From Lactobacillaceae bacterium (GTDB lineage: Bacteria > Bacillota > Bacilli > Lactobacillales > Lactobacillaceae): DNA of 64,000 nucleotides. The DNA is taken from contig CADFHB010000001.1 in NCBI GenBank assembly GCA_902834055.1, forward strand, positions 124,001-188,000, written 5' to 3'. A program made the position numbers and the translations under genes. The notes beneath the pieces are model-generated. The model worked only from the letters and a program-made list of their open reading frames with translations. It was not told the origin of the DNA and made no database searches. Of the stretch, positions 1-7,326 are shown one piece after another (within the stretch, counting starts at the first letter, position 1; each line of letters starts with the position of its first letter).

Positions 1-64
1 AACCATAATAGTCACCTCTTTTTATAAGAAGATGATTCAAGTATATCAGAAGGGAAGTGATGGA

Positions 65-418
65 ATGCAGTCAGGAATAGTGATGACAGAGCAAGGCCTA
101 AAAGACTACGGCCGCAGCATTGCAGAAGAAACAGCTAGGAAAATTATTCAGCAACTTACTGAGCTTGGGGCCATAGCCGAGCCTGAGCCTGAGTATCTAA
201 GCTCAAAGGATGTGAGAAAGAAGTACGGGATTGGTAACATGACTTTGTGCAAGTGGCGTGACTTAATCGCTGATGAGTATGGAGATACCAATCCTATCTA
301 TCACAAGACGGGCAACAAGATCTATCATAACCCGGTTCTGCTTGATAAGTGGGTCATGGGTCAGCTCAAGGCAAAAGAAGAGCGTAAGAAGATTGACCCA
401 CGTATGGAGGATATGTAG
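65..418 (+). CDS. Small phage helix-turn-helix protein
   Basis: A 117-residue protein. The C-terminal half has the look of a winged helix-turn-helix of the MerR/excisionase type: a segment beginning LSSKDVRKKYGIGNMTL would be the recognition helices, followed by a tyrosine and lysine rich hairpin and a helix ending in WVMGQL. The N-terminal 40 residues are a polar helix. An ATG at 32 is possible in the same frame, but the one at 65 has an AGAAGGGA ribosome site at the right distance. In Gram-positive temperate phages such small DNA-binding proteins sit in the early region. The target is not known. Confidence 0.65.
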   Translation: MQSGIVMTEQGLKDYGRSIAEETARKIIQQLTELGAIAEPEPEYLSSKDVRKKYGIGNMTLCKWRDLIADEYGDTNPIYHKTGNKIYHNPVLLDKWVMGQLKAKEERKKIDPRMEDM

Positions 419-496
419 ATGTTCACTTTTGTATTTAGTTTGCCAGCGATCGTGCTGGCGGTGTTCGGACTTTACAAAATCTTTTCTGGGAGGTGA
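419..496 (+). CDS. 25-residue membrane peptide
   Basis: A short reading frame starting MFTFVFSLPAIVLAVFGLYK, ending in a basic SGR tail, so it is one membrane span with a positively charged C-terminus. It has a good ribosome site (GGAGG, 405-409) ten bases before the ATG and starts one base after the stop of the upstream gene, which suggests translational coupling. Its own stop overlaps the ribosome site of the next gene. Peptides of this kind are common in phage early regions but have no assigned job. Real expression is an inference from the spacing. Confidence 0.5.
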   Translation: MFTFVFSLPAIVLAVFGLYKIFSGR

Positions 497-500
497 GATC

Positions 501-677
501 ATGAAATACTTTGCAGGTTTTGCACTCGGCGTTGCGATGACGATTAGCATGATGTACGGCTTTTTCACAGTTTTCTGCATCTGCTTGTTTGTCAGTTTTG
601 TTCTAGCGCTTAGCGTATGCAAGCCGATGATGGACGACGAAGGCAAAAAGAAAAGCGCTAGTGCCCGGCAGCACTAA
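501..677 (+). CDS. Small two-span membrane protein
   Basis: A 58-residue protein with two hydrophobic stretches (roughly residues 3-20 and 22-42) and a charged, lysine-rich C-terminal tail. The start at 501 is chosen because of the GGGAGGTGA ribosome site just upstream; the same frame is open further upstream but that part overlaps the previous genes. Function unknown; by position it belongs to the set of small accessory early genes next to the replication module. Confidence 0.6.
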   Translation: MKYFAGFALGVAMTISMMYGFFTVFCICLFVSFVLALSVCKPMMDDEGKKKSASARQH

Positions 678-715
678 CGCTCAAAAATAAATCAACTACA
701 AGGAGATTATAACAC

Positions 716-898
716 ATGATGGATGAAAAAGAAGAGGCCTGTGAATGGATTGTAGCCTTTAAGCACAACCTCAGAAAGGCTATTTTTGAAGATTACAGAG
801 TTACGGTCGGTGATACCCAGACCGTCGAACATTACTACGAAGCACAGGCAAGCTTCGATCGTGAGCTTTGCAAACGAATGGGGTGGGATTATGAATAA
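716..898 (+). CDS. Hypothetical early phage protein
   Basis: A 60-residue acidic and aromatic protein starting MMDEKEEACEWIVAFKHN. It has a strong AAGGAG site; either of two consecutive ATG codons (716 or 719) could be used. Predicted to be a small helical soluble protein. It overlaps the next gene by eight bases, so the two are probably translated together. No family recognised. Confidence 0.6.
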   Translation: MMDEKEEACEWIVAFKHNLRKAIFEDYRVTVGDTQTVEHYYEAQASFDRELCKRMGWDYE

Positions 899-1310
899 AA
901 AATATAGGAAAAGCCTTGTGCCAGTTACAAGAATCGTAGTTGTCCGTGAAGGCAATATATACGTGCCTGGTGAATACGATTTAGTCAAAACAAAACTTCA
1001 GGCAGCCAAAAAAGGTGAAACCCCCATTCGTGGGTATTTTGAACTTAGCGTCTTCTCGTGGATTACAAAGCAAAGGCTCAAATCTGGCATTTTAAAAATT
1101 AAGAAATCCTATAACGATTCTAGTTATTCTGACTTGATGACGGTGGAAAGAAAAACTATCCAAAACAGTAAGGTCACTTCAATTAACCAATGTTCATGGG
1201 AAGAAGCCCCTACTAGAATATACCTCGCTAGGCCTGACGATCCTTGGACCAAGGACTTACTAAAGTGGCTTGTTAAAAATAATTTAATGAGCCCTAAATC
1301 AACTGACTGA
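891..1310 (+). CDS. Hypothetical early phage protein
   Basis: A 139-residue basic protein beginning MNKKYRKSLVPVTRIVVV. The frame is open upstream, but the ATG at 891 lies inside the end of the previous gene and has a GGGTGGG ribosome site, which fits phage gene packing. The first third looks like a small beta-rich domain (IVVVREGNIYVPGEYDL), the rest is mixed. No catalytic motif or membrane segment is visible and no family was recognised. Confidence 0.6.
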   Translation: MNKKYRKSLVPVTRIVVVREGNIYVPGEYDLVKTKLQAAKKGETPIRGYFELSVFSWITKQRLKSGILKIKKSYNDSSYSDLMTVERKTIQNSKVTSINQCSWEEAPTRIYLARPDDPWTKDLLKWLVKNNLMSPKSTD

Positions 1311-1336
1311 ATACCTTTATTTAAGGAGAAAAAGCA

Positions 1337-1477
1337 ATGAACAACATTGATTGGGACGACTTGCAACGACAATATGACGAATCAAATCCATATTGTCCAT
1401 GGATTGAAGATGAACCTAGCTGGTATGACAAGCAACGTGAAAAAGAAGAGTACCAAGCAGATATGGAGGAAGAGTAA
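1337..1477 (+). CDS. Small acidic phage protein
   Basis: A 46-residue, strongly acidic and tryptophan-containing peptide (WDDLQRQYDESNPYCPW near the start). It has an AAGGAGAA ribosome site seven bases before the ATG. Its stop codon shares one base with the ATG of the next gene (TAATG), which suggests coupled translation. Function unknown. Confidence 0.6.
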   Translation: MNNIDWDDLQRQYDESNPYCPWIEDEPSWYDKQREKEEYQADMEEE

Positions 1478-1965
1478 TGGAAGAAAAAACTAAACGGTTA
1501 GAGTCGGAGGAAGACTTATACAAGGCACTTTATTGGCGACACCAAATTGAAATGGAACAACAAAAGGACGACAAGCAGCGGCAAAAAGAAATTGACGAAA
1601 CAAATAGTTGGTACGAACCGGCACGAGACCAACGTCAAAATGCCTTGGGCTATGTCAACTCACTGATTGACGATTTCTTTATGCGCCAGTACGAAAAAAA
1701 TCCTCACTATCGGTATCGTTCACGTAATGGTTCTGTTTCTAAACGTGAGATTACTACGTTTAATCATGACGATAGCAAGCTCCTAACTCATATTCCTAAT
1801 AAGTTCATTGCAACAAACCCAAAGGTTAAATGGGGCGAATACAAGAAGACATTAACGGCCACCGACGATGGGCGTGCTGTTAACGAAGATGGCGAAATCG
1901 TTGACGGTGTGACTACCACTAAAGGTATCAAAGTAATTATTAAATCACCGGAGGAAGAAAGGTAA
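1477..1965 (+). CDS. Gam-like host-nuclease inhibitor candidate
   Basis: A 162-residue protein with an N-terminal charged helix (about residues 1-65, likely coiled coil) and a compact C-terminal half with the pattern VKWGEYKKTL, then DGRAVNEDGEIVDGV. That helix-then-small-domain layout and the position directly before an ERF annealing protein and SSB fit the Gam-like proteins that protect phage DNA ends from host exonuclease. The assignment rests on layout and on resemblance of the C-terminal segment, not on a decisive motif. Coupled by TAATG overlaps to both neighbours. Confidence 0.5.
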   Translation: MEEKTKRLESEEDLYKALYWRHQIEMEQQKDDKQRQKEIDETNSWYEPARDQRQNALGYVNSLIDDFFMRQYEKNPHYRYRSRNGSVSKREITTFNHDDSKLLTHIPNKFIATNPKVKWGEYKKTLTATDDGRAVNEDGEIVDGVTTTKGIKVIIKSPEEER

Positions 1966-2465
1966 TGGTAGAAGCCGCTAAATCAACCGAGACCGATAAG
2001 CAGGAGCTTTTTAAGGCACTAGCTCAGTTCCACCAGAATTTAAAGCAACCTAGTAAGGACGCTAAAAACCCTTATTTTAATAATGACTATGTATCACTAG
2101 AAGGAGTACAAAAAGCTGTCGATGAAGCCTGCAAAGGCACAGGACTGACCTATACACAACTGGTCTTTGATGACCCTAAAGGAACCGGAAAATCGGTTAT
2201 GACAGTAGTCCTTCATTCAAGTGGTCAGTCATTGAAAAGTGGAGCTTTAACTCTAGTACCACAAAAGAAAGACCCACAAGGATATGGGTCGGCAATCACA
2301 TACGCTAAGCGTTATCAGCTAGCGGCTATCTTTGGGATTAGTTCAGAACTTGACGATGACGGTAATGATAGCTCTCAAACCGCTCAAAAGGTTATGCAAC
2401 AACGTAATTATCAACAACGTGGATACCAGCAAAACAGATACAACAACGGAGGCAATAATCGATGA
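1965..2465 (+). CDS. erf: ERF-family single-strand annealing protein
   Basis: A 166-residue protein of the ERF recombinase family, which anneals complementary single strands during phage recombination and end repair. The family core is visible: an N-terminal ALAQFHQNLKQPSKDAKNP stretch, the NPYFNNDYVSLEGVQKAV segment and the GYGSAITYAKRYQLAAIFGI motif (about residues 103-122). The C-terminus is a glutamine, asparagine and arginine rich tail (about residues 140-166) of low complexity, as often seen after the ERF core. It lies between the Gam-like gene and ssb, with a GGAGGAAGAAAGG site upstream. Confidence 0.92.
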   Translation: MVEAAKSTETDKQELFKALAQFHQNLKQPSKDAKNPYFNNDYVSLEGVQKAVDEACKGTGLTYTQLVFDDPKGTGKSVMTVVLHSSGQSLKSGALTLVPQKKDPQGYGSAITYAKRYQLAAIFGISSELDDDGNDSSQTAQKVMQQRNYQQRGYQQNRYNNGGNNR

Positions 2466-2998
2466 TTTACACAGCATTTAACGGACGTTTAACTCGCAAC
2501 CCAGAACAAGGCCAAACCCAACGAGGCACTCAATATGTGACCGTGAACGTTGCCACAGATAGTTCTCGTCGTGACCAGAACGGTGAATACCTTACTACGT
2601 TTGTACGTGTCACGGTATGGGGACAACGTGGCGACTTCGTTCTACAACACTTTGTAAAAGGTGACCCTATCTTTGTAGCAGGTGAGCTTGTTCTCACCAC
2701 CTACCAGACACGGGAAGGCGAACAACGGTCTTCACTAGAGCTAACGGCTGACAACGTTGGTTTCGTGCCACAGGCTCCTAAGAACCGTGCTCCACAAGCC
2801 CCACAACAAACACCACAAATGATTAATCGTCAGGCCCAACGTCCACAGCAGAATGCACCACAAGCTCCGCAAGGACAAAATATTAACTATCCACAAGCAC
2901 CACAGCAAAATAACCAACCGCAGGGGCAACCTAACAACGCTGGCACACAATACGACCAGCAATCTTTAGACAACTTAGAACAGAATCTACCATTCTAG
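2462..2998 (+). CDS. ssb: Phage single-stranded DNA-binding protein
   Basis: A 178-residue SSB. The OB fold occupies about residues 1-108 (MIYTAFNGRLTRNPE, then VRVTVWGQRGDFVLQHFVKG). A Q/P/N-rich linker of about 60 residues follows, and the protein ends in NLEQNLPF, close to the acidic hydrophobic tip through which bacterial SSBs recruit partner proteins. The tip has fewer acidic residues than the usual DDDLPF. The ATGA overlap with the ERF gene indicates coupled synthesis. Expected to coat single-stranded phage DNA during replication and ERF-mediated annealing. Confidence 0.95.
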   Translation: MIYTAFNGRLTRNPEQGQTQRGTQYVTVNVATDSSRRDQNGEYLTTFVRVTVWGQRGDFVLQHFVKGDPIFVAGELVLTTYQTREGEQRSSLELTADNVGFVPQAPKNRAPQAPQQTPQMINRQAQRPQQNAPQAPQGQNINYPQAPQQNNQPQGQPNNAGTQYDQQSLDNLEQNLPF

Positions 2999-3001
2999 CT
3001 T

Positions 3002-3700
3002 ATGTTACCCGGTAAAGCGTACTACCAAGACGGACGCTGGGTGATTCTCTTAGACGAGGAACCCAACTTTGACAGGGTACGCACGCTCAATGATGGCAAA
3101 AGTAATGGTGCCCCGGTGCAAGTAGAGTTTACTGACCCTCGTAAGGCTCGCCCCAAACAACGGGCACTCTTCTTTGCCTTGCTTGGTGATATTAGCAAGT
3201 GGTCAGGTGTTCCGGTTAAGTGGTTGAAAGAATACTTCTACACACGATACACGGTAAAAACTGCTGGTAAGGAAATTAGTCTAGCAAATGATACTCAAAG
3301 TACGGTAACGGACGCTACTGTACTTCTCGACGACGTAATCAGATATGTATTTGAGTTTAGTGTACCTATCAATGAAGCTTACCTGCTGCTTCCCAAAGAC
3401 GAGAACATCTTTCAATACGAATGTATCAAGCACCGTGATTGCCTTATCTGTGGCCGTCACGCTGATATACACCACTTGGAAGACGTTGCAGGTAATAACG
3501 TTGGCATGGGTCGAAACCGTCGCTATATGGACCATACGAAGTCCAGACTGGTTGCTTTATGTAGGAAGCACCACAACGAGATTCACCAAGTAGGAACAAC
3601 CAAGTTTTGTCAGATACACCATTTAACGAATATCGGAATCAAAGTTGATGCAGCAACGCTTAAAAGGATAGGAGTGCAAGGGAATTATGGTAAAGATTAG
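3002..3700 (+). CDS. Putative HNHc nuclease, recombination module
   Basis: A 232-residue protein with two parts. The first 130 residues resemble the NinB/Rap-like fold of phage recombination proteins (KARPKQRALFFALLGDI). The C-terminal part is an HNH-type nuclease: CLICGRHADIHHLEDV supplies a zinc-binding CxxC and the HH pair, and LVALCRKHHNEIH the second zinc site and last histidine. This arrangement matches the family called putative HNHc nuclease in phage genomes, found beside erf/recT and ssb. No clear ribosome site precedes the ATG, so translation is probably coupled to ssb, whose stop is four bases upstream. Confidence 0.85.
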   Translation: MLPGKAYYQDGRWVILLDEEPNFDRVRTLNDGKSNGAPVQVEFTDPRKARPKQRALFFALLGDISKWSGVPVKWLKEYFYTRYTVKTAGKEISLANDTQSTVTDATVLLDDVIRYVFEFSVPINEAYLLLPKDENIFQYECIKHRDCLICGRHADIHHLEDVAGNNVGMGRNRRYMDHTKSRLVALCRKHHNEIHQVGTTKFCQIHHLTNIGIKVDAATLKRIGVQGNYGKD

Positions 3701-4415
3701 GCGTGACAAATCAAACCATGTAACGATACTTGACCAGCAACTAGTTCGTGACAGTCGACTATCTTGGAAGGCACGAGGCATTTTTGCCTACTTATGGTCA
3801 CAGGCGGACGAATGGGAGTTTAGTGAAGTTGAAGTATCCCGACACGCTAAAGACGGCAGAGATTCATTGCGCTCCGGTTTAAACGAGCTTGAACAATATG
3901 GATATTTAGATAGAAAACGTGTCAGGAACAACGCGGGCCAAGTAAGTTCTTCCAAGTGGATTTTGCACGAGAAACCTATGTTGGAAAATCACACACAGGA
4001 AAATCCTACACAGGAAAACGGCACACAAAGATACCATCAAGAGAAGATAACATCAAAGAAAGATAACATCAAAAGAAGTAATAGTCAGGCAGGGCCTGAC
4101 AACACCTCCCACATTCGTAAAGAAGTCATTGAGTATCTCAATCAGAAGCTAGGAACTAGCTATAAATCAAACGCTTCTAAAAATAAGACAGTTATCAATG
4201 CACGGGTTAACGAAGGCTACACAGTAGAAGATTTTAAAACCGTTATTAATAACAAGGTCAACGATTGGGGCAGTGATTCTAAAATGTCTAAATATCTTAG
4301 ACCAGAGACACTGTTCGGAACGAAGTTTGATTCTTATCTAAACGAAAAACAAATCAACAGTCAGCAACCTACTCACCAAGGAAAGGATTGGTTCGCTGGT
4401 TTTAATAGGGAGTGA
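3687..4415 (+). CDS. Phage replication initiator-like protein
   Basis: A 242-residue protein. Residues 1-95 form a winged helix domain of the DnaD/helix-turn-helix type (LSWKARGIFAYLWSQADEW). A lysine and glutamine rich linker follows (about 97-135), and residues 140-225 match the conserved phage C-terminal domain found in such initiators (VIEYLNQKLGTSYK through RPETLFGTKFDSYL). The protein is expected to bind the phage origin and recruit the helicase loader encoded next. The linker DNA carries three 16-bp direct repeats, so the origin is probably inside this gene, as in many temperate phages. Confidence 0.85.
   Translation: MVKIRRDKSNHVTILDQQLVRDSRLSWKARGIFAYLWSQADEWEFSEVEVSRHAKDGRDSLRSGLNELEQYGYLDRKRVRNNAGQVSSSKWILHEKPMLENHTQENPTQENGTQRYHQEKITSKKDNIKRSNSQAGPDNTSHIRKEVIEYLNQKLGTSYKSNASKNKTVINARVNEGYTVEDFKTVINNKVNDWGSDSKMSKYLRPETLFGTKFDSYLNEKQINSQQPTHQGKDWFAGFNRE
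3993..4018 (+). repeat. Paired 11-bp direct repeat in the initiator gene
   Basis: ACACAGGAAAA occurs at 3993-4003 and again at 4008-4018, 15 bases apart, with a weaker third match starting near 4022. The spacing follows codons for a repeated QEN-like peptide, so a protein-level cause is possible. It directly precedes the 16-bp iterons and may belong to the same origin. Confidence 0.55.
4029..4076 (+). repeat. Three 16-bp iterons, candidate phage origin
   Basis: The 12-base core AGATAMCATCAA starts at 4029, 4045 and 4061, exactly 16 bases apart. The first copy reads ACC where the others read AAC. Since 16 is not a multiple of three, the three copies encode different amino acids, so the repetition is kept at the DNA level. 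Iterons inside the initiator gene are the usual form of the origin in lambdoid and many Gram-positive temperate phages; that this is the origin is inferred. Confidence 0.7.
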
Positions 4416-4420
4416 TAGAT

Positions 4421-5200
4421 ATGGAAGCTATTGGTTCCTTTATCAATATGAAACAGGTACGTGAGCTCGCTAAGCGTAACGGAGCTAACGTAGACGACCC
4501 TAACCTAACCGATAACGTTAAAGATTATAGGCAGGGTATTTATCAAACGTGGGTTAAGTCTGCTAAGCAGAATAAGAATGACTACTACAACTCACTATCA
4601 CTATATGACGGTGGGCAGAAGGTGTCGTTTGAATTCTCACTGTGGAAACCAGAGCTGCAAGCAAACGTCCAGAAAGCAAAAGACGTTGGCAATCAGGCGT
4701 TCATGTTGGCTAAGCAAATGCTAGAGAAACCAATGAAGGTTGTTATGGTTGGTGGCCCCGGAGTAGGGAAGACGTCGCTAGCTTTAGCAATGCTAAGCAC
4801 TCTAAAAGAACATGGCAAAAGCACGCTGTTTGTGTCGAGTGCTGAGTTTACAACTATGTACGGCGAACGATACGACTACCCGGATATTAAAAAACGCCTA
4901 GAGAGTGTCTCTAAGGCGATGAAAGAGGTAGATGTATTAGTTATCGATGACTTCGGTACAGAAGGCGGTGTGCGTTCTGAGAGGGCTGTTAGACGTGACG
5001 TTATGTCTGAATTAGAGCACGTTGCCAATGCCCGCTTTGATATTCAGAACAACCGCACACTAAAGAGCACCATCGTGACGACAAACAACAACATTCAGGA
5101 GCTACAAAACATTTACAGCCCCAAGATGATTAGTCGGTTAATGCCACATAAGGCAGCTAATCAAATCATCTTTGACGGACTAGAAGATATGAGGGAATGA
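4421..5200 (+). CDS. dnaC: DnaC-like helicase loader ATPase
   Basis: A 259-residue AAA+ ATPase. The Walker A motif is GGPGVGKTS, Walker B is VLVIDDFG, and sensor 1 is the STIVTTNNN stretch, followed by the ISRLMPH arginine region. This is the layout of DnaC/DnaI-type helicase loaders, which deliver the replicative helicase to the origin. A GTG at 4412 is in frame, but the ATG at 4421 has GGGAG at a proper distance and is preferred. It sits directly after the initiator-like gene, overlapping or abutting it. Confidence 0.9.
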   Translation: MEAIGSFINMKQVRELAKRNGANVDDPNLTDNVKDYRQGIYQTWVKSAKQNKNDYYNSLSLYDGGQKVSFEFSLWKPELQANVQKAKDVGNQAFMLAKQMLEKPMKVVMVGGPGVGKTSLALAMLSTLKEHGKSTLFVSSAEFTTMYGERYDYPDIKKRLESVSKAMKEVDVLVIDDFGTEGGVRSERAVRRDVMSELEHVANARFDIQNNRTLKSTIVTTNNNIQELQNIYSPKMISRLMPHKAANQIIFDGLEDMRE

Positions 5201-5201
5201 C

Positions 5202-5540
5202 GTGGAACATTTTGGAAAGAAAGTAAAACTAGACGGGTACACCTTTGATTCACAGAAAGAAGCACAGTTCTATCAAAGGTTTATCAAAGACTGCGGTCAT
5301 AGATATAAAGTCCACCCGTCTTATCCGCTACTAGATAAGTGTTTGGTTGGTGGTTATGATATGAAAGCACACGGCTACCGACCAGACTTTGTTGTCTACG
5401 ACTGTGATGAAGTAGCACACGTCTATGACGTTAAGACGTCGCTAGATAATCGTGCAGTAGACGCTTCGGCGAAGTTACGCTTCGCAATCAAAGGTATCTA
5501 TGGGAAAAACATTACGGTAGGAAAATCCCAAAGGGAATGA
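5202..5540 (+). CDS. DUF1064 family protein, nuclease-like
   Basis: A 112-residue protein of the DUF1064 family seen in phage replication modules. The pattern FDSQKEAQFY, then YRPDFVVYD and VYDVKT is that of a PD-(D/E)xK nuclease fold, with E19 or nearby, the D of RPDF and the K of DVKT as possible metal-site residues. The start is GTG with a GAGGG site six bases upstream. Members are often annotated as Holliday junction resolvase-like, but activity here is only inferred. Confidence 0.75.
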   Translation: MEHFGKKVKLDGYTFDSQKEAQFYQRFIKDCGHRYKVHPSYPLLDKCLVGGYDMKAHGYRPDFVVYDCDEVAHVYDVKTSLDNRAVDASAKLRFAIKGIYGKNITVGKSQRE

Positions 5541-5896
5541 TACTGGTTTTCCTTGACGGCAATAAAAACAATTTCGACATAAACAACATTGCCACTATTA
5601 CACGAGCAGAATCACTATATCTTACCGACCATCATTTGTGGTTCAAAGATACAGAGCTGTCTAAGACTGGTACGTTGATTGCTAAGGTTGCTGTCAAAGC
5701 TAAGGAGAAATCTAGGAACGTGAAAAAGAAAGTAACTGTTTATTTGGACGATGGTCATACTGCTATTGCGCATGATTGTACTCTGCAACAATTTATAGAC
5801 TCATTGAAGAAAACTCGCTTTAAGCAATTCATGGTTGCAAATAACGCAATGCTAAACGTAGACCATGTTGTGAAGGTTGTTGAGGAAGATGAGTGA
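5537..5896 (+). CDS. Hypothetical phage protein
   Basis: A 119-residue basic protein with alternating beta-like stretches (MILVFLDGN, VTVYLDDGHTAIAHD) and a C-terminal VDHVVKVVEEDE. Its ATG overlaps the end of the DUF1064 gene by four bases (ATGA), so it belongs to the same transcript. No recognised family. Immediately after it a 13-codon frame (5889-5930) overlaps its stop but is too short to support. Confidence 0.55.
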   Translation: MILVFLDGNKNNFDINNIATITRAESLYLTDHHLWFKDTELSKTGTLIAKVAVKAKEKSRNVKKKVTVYLDDGHTAIAHDCTLQQFIDSLKKTRFKQFMVANNAMLNVDHVVKVVEEDE

Positions 5897-5934
5897 CGAG
5901 GAATTAGTCGGATATGGATTTAAGGAGTGAGAAC

Positions 5935-6072
5935 TTGGGAAAGTTGATGGCTACTATAGATTTATTCCTTGTAGCGATTTATATAACCACGACAAGTGGA
6001 ACGGAATTGACGAACCTCTTTCTAGCTCTTTCGATTATTAACTTGGCGGTAATTATTAGTGGAATGAGGTGA
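5935..6072 (+). CDS. Small membrane peptide, TTG start
   Basis: A 45-residue frame with a long hydrophobic centre (IDLFLVAIYITTSG, then FLALSIINLAVII) and no charged residues there, so one or two membrane spans. It starts with TTG, seven bases after AAGGAG; an ATG at 5947 in frame is a possible alternative. The stop overlaps the ribosome site of the next gene. Function unknown. Confidence 0.45.
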   Translation: MGKLMATIDLFLVAIYITTTSGTELTNLFLALSIINLAVIISGMR

Positions 6073-6077
6073 CAACA

Positions 6078-6278
6078 ATGGAAAAAGAAACAGACATGGG
6101 TCAAGGATTCATGATGAATAGTGAAAAAGGAATCACGAAAGACGGCAAAGTTGTATTTACGCAAGACCAATTAACCGCACTAATTCTTTACTACGACTTA
6201 TGCAAAGACATTAGGACACAAATATTCGCCGGTGGTTTTGGCGAAGTGTTTGAGAATTTTTTTAAAGGAGAAAAGTAA
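6078..6278 (+). CDS. Hypothetical early phage protein
   Basis: A 66-residue protein beginning MEKETDMGQGFMMNSEKG. The upstream GTG at 6069 lies inside the GAGGTG ribosome site, so the ATG at 6078 is chosen. The middle forms an amphipathic helix (FTQDQLTALILYYDLCKDIR). No family recognised. Its stop overlaps the start of the next, broken, gene (TAATG). Confidence 0.55.
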   Translation: MEKETDMGQGFMMNSEKGITKDGKVVFTQDQLTALILYYDLCKDIRTQIFAGGFGEVFENFFKGEK

Positions 6279-6574
6279 TGATCAAAAATTATATGGCAAG
6301 CCAGATTAACTGACCTATTAAAGAAACACCAACGATTACCGAACAGCAAAAGAATTGTCCGTACTGTCACCCTGGAAGCAAGATTAACGGTATTGAGGCT
6401 TGGTATGACGGTGAATTGGCTTTAGGAGAAGTGTTAGACGCTGGCGACTATATCGAGCTTTACTTTAACCCAGTTAATCAGTATTTAGATGCTGAAGGTG
6501 AAGATTCTCTCTTTGTTGATGTGAAGTTTTGTCCTTGGTGCGGGCGTCCATTAAACGAGGAGGAAAAACAATGA
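6278..6574 (+). pseudogene. Zinc-ribbon-like phage gene with an in-frame TGA
   Basis: From the ATG at 6278, with AAAGGAG upstream, the frame runs 11 codons to a TGA at 6311-6313. The same frame then stays open for 86 more codons to the TGA at 6572-6574. The downstream part has a clear two-CxxC architecture (NCPYCHPGSK near its start and FCPWCGRPL near its end), typical of small phage zinc-ribbon proteins. There is no ATG between the stop and the first CxxC. The next gene overlaps its end by four bases, exactly as the intact genes do here. One base change (for example TGG to TGA) would explain the break; readthrough is the alternative. Confidence 0.75.
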
Positions 6575-6768
6575 CGATTGAAGAAGCTATTAAGGCCATG
6601 CAGAATAAACAACATGTTTATTACATGGGTGACTGCTATGACATCATTTACTGCAAGCAGAGCACGACAGGTGATGTTGCAATAGTACAGCGGCGGTCAC
6701 TCAATAACCGTTTTGGCCCGGTTCCAATTGAACCAAGGTATTTAAGTTTGGAGGCGAATCATGTTTGA
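6571..6768 (+). CDS. Hypothetical phage protein
   Basis: A 65-residue protein beginning MTIEEAIKAMQNKQHVYYMG. The start is fixed by GAGGAGG nine bases upstream and by the ATGA overlap with the broken zinc-ribbon gene. It looks like a compact alpha/beta domain. Its end overlaps the next small gene. No family recognised. Confidence 0.6.
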   Translation: MTIEEAIKAMQNKQHVYYMGDCYDIIYCKQSTTGDVAIVQRRSLNNRFGPVPIEPRYLSLEANHV

Positions 6769-6877
6769 GCGAATCATGATTATAACGATAGTTACGCTGT
6801 GGGTGATAATGACGACTGTAGTTATCGTGCAATGGGCAATATGGCTAGTAGGAAATATTATGCATTTGTTTTTTTAA
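6761..6877 (+). CDS. 38-residue membrane peptide
   Basis: The frame MFERIMIITIVTLWVIMTTV continues hydrophobically to its end, so one or two membrane spans with a charged N-terminal FER. The ribosome site is GGAGG, inside the end of the upstream gene, and the ATG overlaps that gene by eight bases. Function unknown. Confidence 0.5.
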   Translation: MFERIMIITIVTLWVIMTTVVIVQWAIWLVGNIMHLFF

Positions 6878-6887
6878 GAGGTAGAGA

Positions 6888-7244
6888 ATGAAACATCAAG
6901 CAGAGGAAGAACTACTAAAGACGCTGAACGGGCAGTTAAACGAACTGCCGGGCGTTGCTAAAACGATGGTGCAACAGTATCAAATGTCAGCGATAGTTTT
7001 ATCGATATTAAACGGTGTGCTATTTATTGCGGCACTGGCTGCCACGATATGGTTATCGGTATTTTTCTATAAAAAGTACCATAGTGATGATGATGACTAT
7101 TACTATTACAGTTTAGGGCTTACTTTCTCCGCGTTGTTAGGGGGAATTCTAAGTCTAGGATTACTTTGTACACTAAGCATAAACATTATCCATGCTTGTG
7201 CACCAATTGCTTCGATTGTTAGTAGCTTAATAGGAACTAATTAG
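6888..7244 (+). CDS. Small membrane protein
   Basis: A 118-residue protein with a soluble N-terminal helix (about residues 1-30), a membrane span (about 34-58), a very acidic and tyrosine-rich loop (HSDDDDYYYYS) and two further hydrophobic stretches to the end. It has a GAGGTAGAG site. No family recognised; membrane topology is the only firm statement. Confidence 0.6.
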   Translation: MKHQAEEELLKTLNGQLNELPGVAKTMVQQYQMSAIVLSILNGVLFIAALAATIWLSVFFYKKYHSDDDDYYYYSLGLTFSALLGGILSLGLLCTLSINIIHACAPIASIVSSLIGTN

Positions 7245-7326
7245 AAAACAAAAAAGGCGCTCACCTGGAGCACCCCTTGAGATATAAATAAAACCAATTT
7301 AATTATATCACAAGGAGCGGGGAACG

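Noticed and set aside
5889..5930. 13-codon frame overlapping the stop of the gene ending at 5896
   Set aside because: Too short to support, although the overlap resembles real gene junctions here.
7250..7275. Hairpin GGCGCTC/GAGCACC after the membrane gene
   Set aside because: It has one mismatch and a T tract only when read on the reverse strand, where no gene ends; not called as a terminator.
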